Below, one piece after another: positions 19,724 through 27,336 of a DNA stretch of 64,000 nt; position 1 is the stretch's first letter; the number at the start of each line of letters is the position of its first letter. The stretch is taken from NCBI RefSeq assembly GCF_004000925.1, contig NZ_BIME01000003.1, positions 434,001 through 498,000 on the forward strand. The letters are read 5' to 3'. Under the pieces are notes generated by a model, which did not search any database, was not told the DNA's origin, and was given only the letters and a program-made list of their open reading frames with translations. Both the position numbers and the translations under genes were made by a program. This DNA is from Paenibacillus illinoisensis NBRC 15959. Lineage in GTDB: Bacteria; Bacillota; Bacilli; Paenibacillales; Paenibacillaceae.

Positions 19724-20959
19724 CTACAAATAAGCCTTTCCTCTTCCCCGACTCAAATAAATCATTAAAAACACAAACGCAGCGGCAAAAGAAGCTGTAA
19801 TGATCCAGATCGGAATCCGTGGATCGAGCGCGTATGCCCAGCCTCCCACGATACCGGCCGGGGAAGTAAGCAGCAGGATGACGACGGAAAGCATCGAGAA
19901 TACCTTCGCTCTTTTTTCGTCGTCGATCGCGTTCTGGACGGCCGCTTCGAGGTACGGCGAGCTAATCATCAATCCGACGGCGGCAAGCACGGTACTCAAA
20001 CCAATCCAGACCAGATTCGACGTCGGCCACAGCACTAGCATCACGTTCGAAAGCAACGACAGTACAAAGCCAGCCATCATCGAGCGCGTTTCTCCTTCGG
20101 CTGGAATCTTCGGCATGATGAACCACAGCGCGAGCAGCATAATAATAGAGGAAACAGCAGGAACGAGCGAGATTAGTCCGCTGTCCACTTTCAGATAGTC
20201 GGCCAGATACAGCGAAAGATAGGTCGTTTTTAGCGTCATTTGGAAGTTGAACAGGATATAAACGACGAAGATCAGCATCAGGCTGCGGCTGGCAAACAGG
20301 TCTCGGATCGCGCCGCTGTAGTCGATCAAACTCTTTTTAAGCCCGAGTTCCTTCGTCTCTTTCATTTTCCGATAGCCCATTTCTGTTTCCTTCGTGGTCA
20401 GGTGCCGCCCGATGAATTGAAAGGTCATTAGCACCGAACACAGCACATACATGATCCGAGTGCCGTCCACCAGTCCGTAATAATCGACCAACAGACCACC
20501 AAGCGGAGCGAACAAACCACCGACGACGCCGATGATCTGAAGCAGCGTGAAAACGTAAGTCCGATCCTTTTTTGGCGTATCCTCGACGATCAGACAGTAA
20601 AAGGCGATATGCGGAACTCGCTGAAGCCCGTTGATGAATGTCGCGATAACGAAAAACCAGACATTTTGGGAAAAGGCAAAGATCAGCATCGCCACGCTCC
20701 AACTAAGCACGTCGAAGGTGAGGATGGCGCGTTTGCGTCCCATTCGGTCGGTCAAATACCCACTCATGAATGATGACAGCACCTGCACGATCAGCCCGAG
20801 CGTCGTAATCCAGCCAATATTGGTCTCGGTAACGCCCAGCTCATACATGTACAGCGTAGCGTAAGTTGCCATCATGCTGTACGGAATCAAGAAAAACGGT
20901 TCAAAAGCGAGACAGCCCCGGCTGTTGCCGCGAAGTCTCGGGAAAAGCGTTCTTGCCAT
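19724..20959 (-). CDS. MFS transporter
   Basis: A 411-residue integral membrane protein with about 12 helices. The hallmark of the major facilitator superfamily between helices 2 and 3 is clear (GYLTDRMGRKRAILTFD), and a long polar central loop (TTKETEMGYRKMKETKELGLKKS) separates the two halves. The substrate cannot be told from sequence; drug or metabolite efflux is typical for such stand-alone members. GGAGG precedes the ATG at 20959. Codon use is visibly richer in G and C at third positions (many GCG, TCG, CGC, GTC) than in its neighbours, and it borders a gene-free stretch, which suggests acquisition by transfer. Confidence 0.9.
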   Translation of the reverse strand: MARTLFPRLRGNSRGCLAFEPFFLIPYSMMATYATLYMYELGVTETNIGWITTLGLIVQVLSSFMSGYLTDRMGRKRAILTFDVLSWSVAMLIFAFSQNVWFFVIATFINGLQRVPHIAFYCLIVEDTPKKDRTYVFTLLQIIGVVGGLFAPLGGLLVDYYGLVDGTRIMYVLCSVLMTFQFIGRHLTTKETEMGYRKMKETKELGLKKSLIDYSGAIRDLFASRSLMLIFVVYILFNFQMTLKTTYLSLYLADYLKVDSGLISLVPAVSSIIMLLALWFIMPKIPAEGETRSMMAGFVLSLLSNVMLVLWPTSNLVWIGLSTVLAAVGLMISSPYLEAAVQNAIDDEKRAKVFSMLSVVILLLTSPAGIVGGWAYALDPRIPIWIITASFAAAFVFLMIYLSRGRGKAYL

Positions 20960-21106
20960 GCGGGATTTCCTCCGGTGTCGTCATATTGGAATTAAAGCAT
21001 TTTGGGTCATGTTCAAATATAGGTTACTATAGAAAAATCATGAAAAATAGAGGCATTGAAAAAAAATTAACGTGACTAAATGCGGCTGGATGGAACGACA
21101 GCTATC

Positions 21107-21120
21107 GGTTCCAGGTTCCA
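21107..21120. repeat. Tandem GGTTCCA repeat upstream of ddlR
   Basis: GGTTCCA occurs twice head to tail, about 30 bp upstream of the promoter, with a partial third copy (GGTTC) in the promoter at 21151-21155. MocR-type regulators often bind direct repeats, so this is a candidate binding site for the downstream regulator. Confidence 0.4.
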
Positions 21121-21146
21121 ACCACCTCGTGATGGAAACAGAGGTA

Positions 21147-21174
21147 TTGTGGTTCTTTCGGTCGGGTTTATAAT
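21147..21174 (+). promoter_or_regulatory. Promoter of the ddlR-ddl-GNAT operon
   Basis: TTGTGG (21147-21152) and a perfect TATAAT (21169-21174) are 16 bp apart; the regulator gene starts 33 nt downstream. Confidence 0.65.
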
Positions 21175-21206
21175 ATGGCAAGATAGCAAACAGAGGGAGT
21201 GATGGG

Positions 21207-22658
21207 ATGTATTCCGATCTGCAACTGACGGAGGACCGCCCTGTATATATACAAGTCAAAGATTATATGAAGCGATTGATGCTCAAAGGCGGACTGCAAG
21301 CGAAGCAAAAGCTGCCCTCCACCCGTGAACTCAGTACACTGATGAAGGTTAGCCGCAGCACCGTTCTGCTCGCTTATGCCGAGCTTGAAGAAGAAGGTCT
21401 GATCTATGCGGTGAAAGGCAAAGGCAACTACGTCAGTCCCCTGATTGAAGCGCCTGAGCCAACCAATGGCTGGCAGCTGGATTGGAAGAGCCGCGTAAGC
21501 GACTATGCAATTCAGGCGGAACAATATGATCTGATGAAACATGGTTCCGGTGCAGAACGTGGCGAGATCTCGTTTACCAGTATTGCCCCGGATGAAAAGC
21601 TGTTCGATCTGCATAATGTGAAACGGGCCTTCCTTGATCGCATGTCTCTCGAAGGCGAAGTGCTGCTGAACTACGGATATGCACAAGGCTACCGTCCTTT
21701 GATGAACTATCTGCTCCGGTACATGGAGAACAAAGGTGTTGACCTTACCGGCAAGGATATTCTAATTACCAACGGATTCACGGAAGGCTTCGATCTGGTG
21801 CTTGGTGCCTTGCGCAGACAAAGCGGCAGAGCTCTATGTGAGAACCCTACCCATCATACGGCCATCAAAAATCTGAAGCTTCATGAGTTCAGCCTCACAG
21901 GCGTGGACATGGAGCCGGACGGACTCAATCTGCAGCAGTTGGAGCATGAACTCATCACAAGTCCGTATGATCTGGCCTATTTGGTACCTTCATATCACAA
22001 TCCAACCGGAACGGTGACTTCTCCTGCCAAACGGGCAGAGATTATCCGGTTAATGAATCAATACGAAGTGCCCATTATCGAGGATGGGTTCAATGAGGAA
22101 CTACGTTATTCCGGTTCCCACGTCTCCCCTCTCATCGCTAGTGCGGGCAAGGGTAATGGACTCGTCTATCTGGGCAGCTTCTCCAAGGTACTCTTTCCCG
22201 GACTGCGAGTAGGCTGGGTCATTGCAGATGCAGCACTGATTGATTATTTGGAAAGCATGAAACGGGCCCGCAGCATTCACACCTCAACACTGGACCAATC
22301 CCTGCTCTACCAATACTTGAGCAACGGTAATTTTGAGAAGTATCTGAAGCGGGCCCGCACTGAATATAAGCGAAAATACGAACTGGTCGTGCGCTGCTTG
22401 CGCAAGCATCTGCCGATGTGCCAGATCTCCGGCGAGGGCGGTTTGCATTTATTTGTACAATTCCCCCCGGGATACCGGACCCGGGAATTGCTGGCTGCCT
22501 GCAAGGTGAAGGGTGTGACCTTCACGCCCGGCGATACCTTTTATCTGGAACCAGGTCAGGGGTTAAATACGATGCGCCTGGGCTTCTCCAGGGTCAGCGA
22601 TGAGAATATTCGCAAAGGTATCCGTATCATTGGTGAGACTGCGGCTCAGATGAGCTAA
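21207..22658 (+). CDS. ddlR: MocR/DdlR-type PLP-binding GntR regulator
   Basis: A 483-residue fusion. Residues about 10-75 are a GntR winged helix (LPSTRELSTLMKVSRSTVLLAYAELEEEGLI). Residues about 110-480 are a fold-type I aminotransferase domain with YLVPSYHNPTGTV and the PLP lysine in LGSFSKVLFPGLRVGW. Such proteins sense ligands by PLP chemistry rather than catalysis. The next gene is ddl, and a MocR protein called DdlR is known to activate ddl in Brevibacillus; here regulator and target share one strand and 32 nt, probably one operon. AGAGGGAG precedes the ATG. The link to ddl is inferred from context. Confidence 0.88.
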   Translation: MYSDLQLTEDRPVYIQVKDYMKRLMLKGGLQAKQKLPSTRELSTLMKVSRSTVLLAYAELEEEGLIYAVKGKGNYVSPLIEAPEPTNGWQLDWKSRVSDYAIQAEQYDLMKHGSGAERGEISFTSIAPDEKLFDLHNVKRAFLDRMSLEGEVLLNYGYAQGYRPLMNYLLRYMENKGVDLTGKDILITNGFTEGFDLVLGALRRQSGRALCENPTHHTAIKNLKLHEFSLTGVDMEPDGLNLQQLEHELITSPYDLAYLVPSYHNPTGTVTSPAKRAEIIRLMNQYEVPIIEDGFNEELRYSGSHVSPLIASAGKGNGLVYLGSFSKVLFPGLRVGWVIADAALIDYLESMKRARSIHTSTLDQSLLYQYLSNGNFEKYLKRARTEYKRKYELVVRCLRKHLPMCQISGEGGLHLFVQFPPGYRTRELLAACKVKGVTFTPGDTFYLEPGQGLNTMRLGFSRVSDENIRKGIRIIGETAAQMS

Positions 22659-22690
22659 AACGGTTGAATAACAACATGGGAGGATTACAC

Positions 22691-23611
22691 ATGAAGGTTG
22701 GCGTGATTATGGGCGGAACATCTTCCGAGCGGGATATTTCCCTGCTCACCGGACAGGAGATGATTGCCCACTTGGACAGAGATAAATATGAGGTCATTCC
22801 CATTGAGCTAAGCAGCAAACGGGATCTGATCGACAAGTCGGCGGGTATTGATGTGGCCTTACTCGCGCTGCATGGCAAATACGGCGAAGACGGTACAGTT
22901 CAAGGTACACTGGACTCGCTTGGCATTCCATACACCGGTTGCGGCGTCTTGTCCAGCAGCGTATGTATGGATAAGGATATGTCCAAACAGCTCATGCACC
23001 ATGCGGGCATACCTACTGGAGCGTGGGTGCAGGTGAACCATCTGGAAGAACTGTCATCTACGGTGGTGCAGCAGTTGACGTATCCGGTCGTTGTGAAGCC
23101 CAACTCCGGCGGCTCCAGCATTGGCACCCAGGTTGTTCAAGAGCCTTCATCTCTTCAAGCCGCGGTTGAAGCCGCACTCAAATGGGATGACACGGTCATG
23201 ATTGAACAATATATCGCAGGGGATGAAATTACCTGTGCCATTGTAGATGGCAAGATGCTCCCGATCATCTCCATTCGTTCAAGCGCCGAGTTCTTCGACT
23301 ATAGCTCCAAATATAATGATGGCGGTGCCGAAGAACAGGTGATTCAGCTGCCTGCCGACATTCACCAGCGCGTGGAAGATGCCGCACTTGCCTGTTACCG
23401 TGCGCTGAAATGCAGCGTCTATGCACGCGTGGATATGATCATCCGTGATGGCATGCCTTATGTGCTAGAAGTCAACACGCTTCCAGGTCTTACACGAAAC
23501 AGTCTGCTGCCCAAAAGTGCAGCCGCTGCAGGTATTTCCTTTACGGAGCTGCTGGATACCATCATTGAACTCTCACTGAAGGAACGAAATAAGGAGGCAC
23601 AGCTATCATGA
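22691..23611 (+). CDS. ddl: D-alanine--D-alanine ligase
   Basis: A 306-residue ATP-grasp enzyme of the short Ddl class, which forms the D-Ala-D-Ala dipeptide of peptidoglycan precursors in the cytoplasm. Motifs: MGGTSSERDISLLTG, LHGKYGEDGTVQG, VVKPNSGGSSIGT, DYSSKYNDGGAEEQ, and the Mg-binding LEVNTLPGLT near the end. ATG at 22691 lies 6 nt after GGGAGG; the frame is open from 22664 but has no ribosome site there. It follows the MocR-type regulator and overlaps the acetyltransferase gene by 4 nt. It may be the only ddl or a second copy; this cannot be decided here. Confidence 0.95.
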   Translation: MKVGVIMGGTSSERDISLLTGQEMIAHLDRDKYEVIPIELSSKRDLIDKSAGIDVALLALHGKYGEDGTVQGTLDSLGIPYTGCGVLSSSVCMDKDMSKQLMHHAGIPTGAWVQVNHLEELSSTVVQQLTYPVVVKPNSGGSSIGTQVVQEPSSLQAAVEAALKWDDTVMIEQYIAGDEITCAIVDGKMLPIISIRSSAEFFDYSSKYNDGGAEEQVIQLPADIHQRVEDAALACYRALKCSVYARVDMIIRDGMPYVLEVNTLPGLTRNSLLPKSAAAAGISFTELLDTIIELSLKERNKEAQLS

Positions 23612-24066
23612 GCCAGGATGTAACAATGCGCAGCAGTTCAACGGAAGATCTGCAGGATATGGTCATTCTCATGGACCAACTGGGCTATCCTACGACGTAC
23701 GCTGAAATGCAGGAGCGTTATGCCCACATTGCAGCTGATGCAAATTTTAATACGCTCGTCGCCGAGGTCCGTGGACGTGTGATCGGATTGATTGGCATGC
23801 AGACATCTTACCTGTATGAGAAAAACGGACAGCACTGCCGCATCCTTGCACTCATCGTGCATGACCAGTTCAGAGGCACCGGGATAGGCCGTCAGCTGAT
23901 TCTGTCAGCAGAGCAATGGGCCGCCAGCCAAGGCATAGACTCGCTCTCTTTGAACAGCGGTAACCGTCCCGACCGTGAAGCAGCTCATGAGTTCTATCGG
24001 CAGATGGGCTTTACCGCCGGAAGTACTGGATTCAGCAAAAAGCCGCAGGCTCTTCAGCCTGCCTAA
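23608..24066 (+). CDS. GNAT-family N-acetyltransferase
   Basis: A 152-residue single GNAT domain. The acetyl-CoA-binding motif A is RILALIVHDQFRGTGIGRQL (near residue 85), followed by SLNSGNRPDREAAHEFYRQMGF, the usual motif B. The acceptor is not known. Its ATG overlaps the ddl stop by 4 nt (ATGA) with AAGGAGG inside the end of ddl, so it is translationally coupled to D-Ala-D-Ala synthesis. A role in cell-wall precursor or amino-sugar modification would fit this context but is a guess. Confidence 0.9.
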   Translation: MSQDVTMRSSSTEDLQDMVILMDQLGYPTTYAEMQERYAHIAADANFNTLVAEVRGRVIGLIGMQTSYLYEKNGQHCRILALIVHDQFRGTGIGRQLILSAEQWAASQGIDSLSLNSGNRPDREAAHEFYRQMGFTAGSTGFSKKPQALQPA

Positions 24067-24083
24067 TATTCGATCATAATAAT

Positions 24084-24126
24084 AAAAGCGCCTGTCCCCA
24101 ACAACTTGCTGGGATCAGGCGCTTTC
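24084..24126. terminator. Bidirectional terminator between convergent genes
   Basis: A 10-bp perfect stem (24085-24094 with 24116-24125) whose arms extend inward through TCCC/GGGA. T and A runs lie on the two sides. It separates the + strand GNAT gene from the - strand lipoprotein gene. Confidence 0.8.
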
Positions 24127-24205
24127 TGATGACGGAGGTTACAAGGAATCTGGCATACTCTGAAATCCCCTCTCGCACATACAGATGTCGTACAGATGTT
24201 ATGAC

Positions 24206-25741
24206 TTATGGTCGATCGATAAAGATCCAGCCGGTTTCTTTTTCCTTATCCACGCTCGCTCCAAGAGACTCAGCCATGAAGCGCAGTGGAACATAAGTTT
24301 TTCCATTTTTGCCCACATAGGCCGATTCAACCATGGTTACTTCCTTGCCCGCAACCGTTGCGTTCTTGGAACCCACAGTTAGAACAATCTCATTGCCTGT
24401 AATATCGTCAATAACAACGATGGTATCTGATCCCTTGGTCCATTTCACCTCAGCATCCAATTCCTCGGACAGGTAACGCAGAGGAACGAATGTTGTATTT
24501 TTCACCGTAATGGCACCATAGATCTCATCTTCCGGATACAGCATAATGCTCTTCCGAGTGATGCCGGCTTCGTCTTTCAGCAGCTGATACACGACAGAAT
24601 TGGAATCAAAGTTGCGCAGCATCTGTCCCGGAGTGATGTCTTCCTTCATCAGATCGATTACGCCACCTGTTGTATCAACCGCATCCACGGTTACCGGCCC
24701 ACCGATATTCCACTGCTCGCTGTCTGCGTATAGCGTCACGGATTGCAAAGGCAGATCCTCGGAGGCAGGCAGTGCCACTTTCAACTCAGCATTCTGCTTG
24801 CGGATGTTCAGCGCACTGTCGAGATAGAAATCGAGCTTAAACGTTGTATCTGTGCCAAATACCGTCTTCAGTTCGGGCACTTCATTCAACAATTCGTTCA
24901 ACCCTTGATCATAGTTAACCAGAAGCTCGTCGAGTCCTGCCTTGATCATCGGGTACATGGTTGCAACAGCTGCCTCTTTGGATTCTGGCATCAAGGAGGT
25001 TATGGCTCCAGCGTCCACTTCTTCCACCTGATTCATTGCTGTCAGCAGTGGATAGAACACTTCATATAGATCGCCGATCAGATCCTTGAGTCCTTGCTCA
25101 TCCTGGGCAACACTTGTCAGAAACGGTTTAACCATAGCAAGAATCTCTTCTCCAGTGATCTCCATATGGAGCTTGGAGAGGCTGAGGGACTCACCGTTAA
25201 CCGATTCCTGTACAGGCGTAACGGAAATATTTTTTGGATTGGACAGATGCTTCAGGACAAAAGAAAGCAATTTGGGAGAGAGCTCCTCGATCTGCTTTTC
25301 CAGAGCCTTGGTGTCCATCATCGGAAGCGTTTGCGCGCCTTCCAGAGCCTCAAGTGATATGTACAGCGGCTTCTGCGCACCGTCCAGGTCGATCACCATT
25401 TGGGTTTCGTCCATGGAAAGGTGGAAAGGCAATTTAGTTCCTTGGAAACTCACAGAACCTTGGATCGATGCCGTTTGGGCATCCTTCACCTTGGCATTTT
25501 CAATGTCCAGGGATACAGAATTAATAAGATCAATCATTTCGTTGTCTTTCTCGGTAACGAATTCTTTAGCCGGCTCTATGTTAATGTGCATGGACTGTTT
25601 CGATTCACCGGATTTTACGTTTGTACTGTTGGCCATGGCTTTACTAATATCCACCCCACCAACAGCCTGACATCCCGTAAGCGCAACCATCATCAAAACG
25701 AGTGGTACAGCGATCCACTTGGCTAACCTTCGATTTTTGAT
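24206..25741 (-). CDS. Lipoprotein with copper-amine-oxidase-like stalk domain; apparent ATC start
   Basis: About 511 residues. The C-terminal ~120 residues hold a Cu-amine-oxidase N-terminal-like (stalk) repeat: TTFVPLRYLSEELDAEVKW, then KTYVPLRFMAESLGASVD. The middle is an unassigned secreted domain. The first ATG/TTG codons (25696-25688) lie inside the hydrophobic core of a lipoprotein signal peptide that ends in VALTGC. Upstream the frame stays open and encodes a proper basic signal start (IKNRRLAKW...), and AAGGAGG sits 7 nt before an ATC codon at 25739-25741. No ATG, GTG or TTG is in position, so I propose initiation at ATC; a sequencing error or point mutation is the alternative. Function unknown; cell-surface. 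Confidence 0.8.
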   Translation of the reverse strand: MKNRRLAKWIAVPLVLMMVALTGCQAVGGVDISKAMANSTNVKSGESKQSMHINIEPAKEFVTEKDNEMIDLINSVSLDIENAKVKDAQTASIQGSVSFQGTKLPFHLSMDETQMVIDLDGAQKPLYISLEALEGAQTLPMMDTKALEKQIEELSPKLLSFVLKHLSNPKNISVTPVQESVNGESLSLSKLHMEITGEEILAMVKPFLTSVAQDEQGLKDLIGDLYEVFYPLLTAMNQVEEVDAGAITSLMPESKEAAVATMYPMIKAGLDELLVNYDQGLNELLNEVPELKTVFGTDTTFKLDFYLDSALNIRKQNAELKVALPASEDLPLQSVTLYADSEQWNIGGPVTVDAVDTTGGVIDLMKEDITPGQMLRNFDSNSVVYQLLKDEAGITRKSIMLYPEDEIYGAITVKNTTFVPLRYLSEELDAEVKWTKGSDTIVVIDDITGNEIVLTVGSKNATVAGKEVTMVESAYVGKNGKTYVPLRFMAESLGASVDKEKETGWIFIDRP

Positions 25742-25827
25742 ACGATCTCCTCCTTAGGAAAAATGTGGTTCATTCCTATTATGAGGCCATCAGGCAAATG
25801 TTGTAAACCAGTGGATCGTAAAAACGC

Positions 25828-25856
25828 CAAAAAAGGCCGGAAATGTGTCCGACCTT
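25828..25856 (-). terminator. Terminator after the 41-residue peptide gene
   Basis: On the - strand AGGTCGG and CCGGCCT pair over 7 bp with one G-U pair and an 8-base loop, followed by six T. It lies 34 nt beyond the stop of the small gene. Confidence 0.75.
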
Positions 25857-25889
25857 TGGATAAGAATTTATTTTAGACGACTTCGTACA

Positions 25890-26015
25890 TTACTCTTTGG
25901 TTTCCTCGGCAACCTCTTCAGTCGGTTCCTTGTCCTCTGTCGTTACAGGGGTTTCAAATTGATCCGGCTCGTCGTCTTGAATGGCTTTGTTCTCTTCATT
26001 CTGGTCCTGTGTCAT
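25890..26015 (-). CDS. Small acidic protein (41 residues), unknown
   Basis: An ATG frame starting TQDQNEENKAIQDDEPDQF and ending EEVAEETKE. GAGAGGG lies 8 nt upstream of the ATG and a good intrinsic terminator follows 34 nt after the stop, so a real small gene is likely. About a third of the residues are Asp or Glu, with few hydrophobic residues, so it is predicted to be disordered and soluble. I recognise no family. It lies 148 nt upstream of the stalk-domain lipoprotein gene on the same strand but is separated from it by the terminator. Confidence 0.6.
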   Translation of the reverse strand: MTQDQNEENKAIQDDEPDQFETPVTTEDKEPTEEVAEETKE

Positions 26016-26133
26016 ATCGCAATCCCTCTCTTCTAGCGGATTTTCGTGATTATCTTCTAGGCATTAGCCTTGTTCTATCAATAACCCGAACCGAAGCAGC
26101 TCAAACATGATGAGGCGTCAATTTGGACCAGTT

Positions 26134-26601
26134 TCAGAAAATATAAAAGACGATTCCATTCCCGGCGGCTGCAGTTGCCTGATATAGGGCCTGAACATCA
26201 TTCATTGTTTGAACGATCTCCCTGAACGTCTCCTCTGCATCCCAGCCTTCCATGACCGGATAGACGCCCTCCGTAACCATTTGGTCCAGGTCAAAACGTG
26301 CCCTCAGTTCATCGGGGTCCAGCTGCTCCAGAGCCATATAGGCTTCCAGCACCTGTTCGTTGGAGAGCAGAAACAGATCCATGTCCGAATAATTCCCCCA
26401 ATATTGTTCCCCTGACATCGGCACCACATATCCGAGAGGCGGCTCTCCGTCCACCAGGTTACCAGTTAAGGTGAACTGAAGCATCTGCCACGTTTTATCA
26501 ATATCCAGATCAACGGAACAATCATGCACACTGATCTCGCCTGACTTGATTGATTCAATCAACTCGTTAGTCACCACAAGATATCTACCGGACATTCCCA
26601 T
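26134..26601 (-). CDS. DUF1877 (YfbM-like) family protein
   Basis: A 155-residue soluble protein resembling the DUF1877/YfbM family: MSGRYLVVTNELIESI at the start, then DIDKTWQMLQFTLTG and LFLLSNEQVLEAYMALEQLDPDELR, the usual layout of this family of unknown function. AGGAGGGATCATGAT precedes the ATG at 26601. It is read away from the + strand gene at 26761, with the two promoters in the 160 nt between. Nothing in the context points to a role. Confidence 0.8.
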   Translation of the reverse strand: MGMSGRYLVVTNELIESIKSGEISVHDCSVDLDIDKTWQMLQFTLTGNLVDGEPPLGYVVPMSGEQYWGNYSDMDLFLLSNEQVLEAYMALEQLDPDELRARFDLDQMVTEGVYPVMEGWDAEETFREIVQTMNDVQALYQATAAAGNGIVFYIF

Positions 26602-26760
26602 ATCATGATCCCTCCTATGATTTTAATCCTCTGTCCCCCATTAACCGTGCATGTTCCAAAAGAATCGGGGTAAAAAAGGTAGAAGTCATATTACGATTAC
26701 AAAATTCCATGATCAAGCATGGCAATACCATACATGTTATCTCAAGGAGGGACCACACCG

Positions 26761-27225
26761 ATGAAAAAATTCGATTACACCTTGAATTACGAAGAGCTCG
26801 ATTTGCGCAAACATCCAGAGCTATATACCGTCGGACGGGGGGAGCAGGGCGTGCTGATGGTGGAACCCTACAAGAGCGAGATTCTGCCCTATTGGCGTTT
26901 TAAAACACCCGAGATCGCGACCGAATCATCGGAAAAGATCTACGAGCTTTTTTTGGAATATAAGAAAAAGGATGATTTCGTTGGCATGGATATGGCGCGC
27001 AAGTTTCTGCAGATGGGATATACACGGGCCCGGAGATATACAAACCATAAAGGTGGACGCAAATATTCGAAAGAGGACGGTTCAATTCTTCCCTATCAGA
27101 ATGACAAAGTGAAAGCGGAAGCTGCAGCCATCTTCAAGGCGCAGTGGGAGATTGCCAAGACTGACCCGGATTATATTGAAATGAAGAAGCAGCACCGGGA
27201 AAAGTATGAATCGGAGAACGAATAG
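26761..27225 (+). CDS. DUF4385 family protein
   Basis: A 154-residue soluble protein with the conserved DUF4385 core: GRGEQGVLMVEPYKSEILPYW, then FVGMDMARKFLQMGYTRARRY and the NHKGGRKY turn. The family is widespread in bacteria and phages and has no known function. ATG at 26761 follows CAAGGAGG by ten bases; the longer frame from 26719 has no ribosome site. A single gene; the neighbour on the left is divergent, and the next + strand gene is a secreted GH5 enzyme 110 nt away with its own ribosome site. Confidence 0.87.
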   Translation: MKKFDYTLNYEELDLRKHPELYTVGRGEQGVLMVEPYKSEILPYWRFKTPEIATESSEKIYELFLEYKKKDDFVGMDMARKFLQMGYTRARRYTNHKGGRKYSKEDGSILPYQNDKVKAEAAAIFKAQWEIAKTDPDYIEMKKQHREKYESENE

Positions 27226-27336
27226 AAACTTGGGTAAAAAATACATGGCTCATCCCGATACTCCTTTTGATATAATGCTTTACGTCGATCTACAGGACGA
27301 AAACATAATGAGATCACTTAAGCTAAAGGAGCCTTC

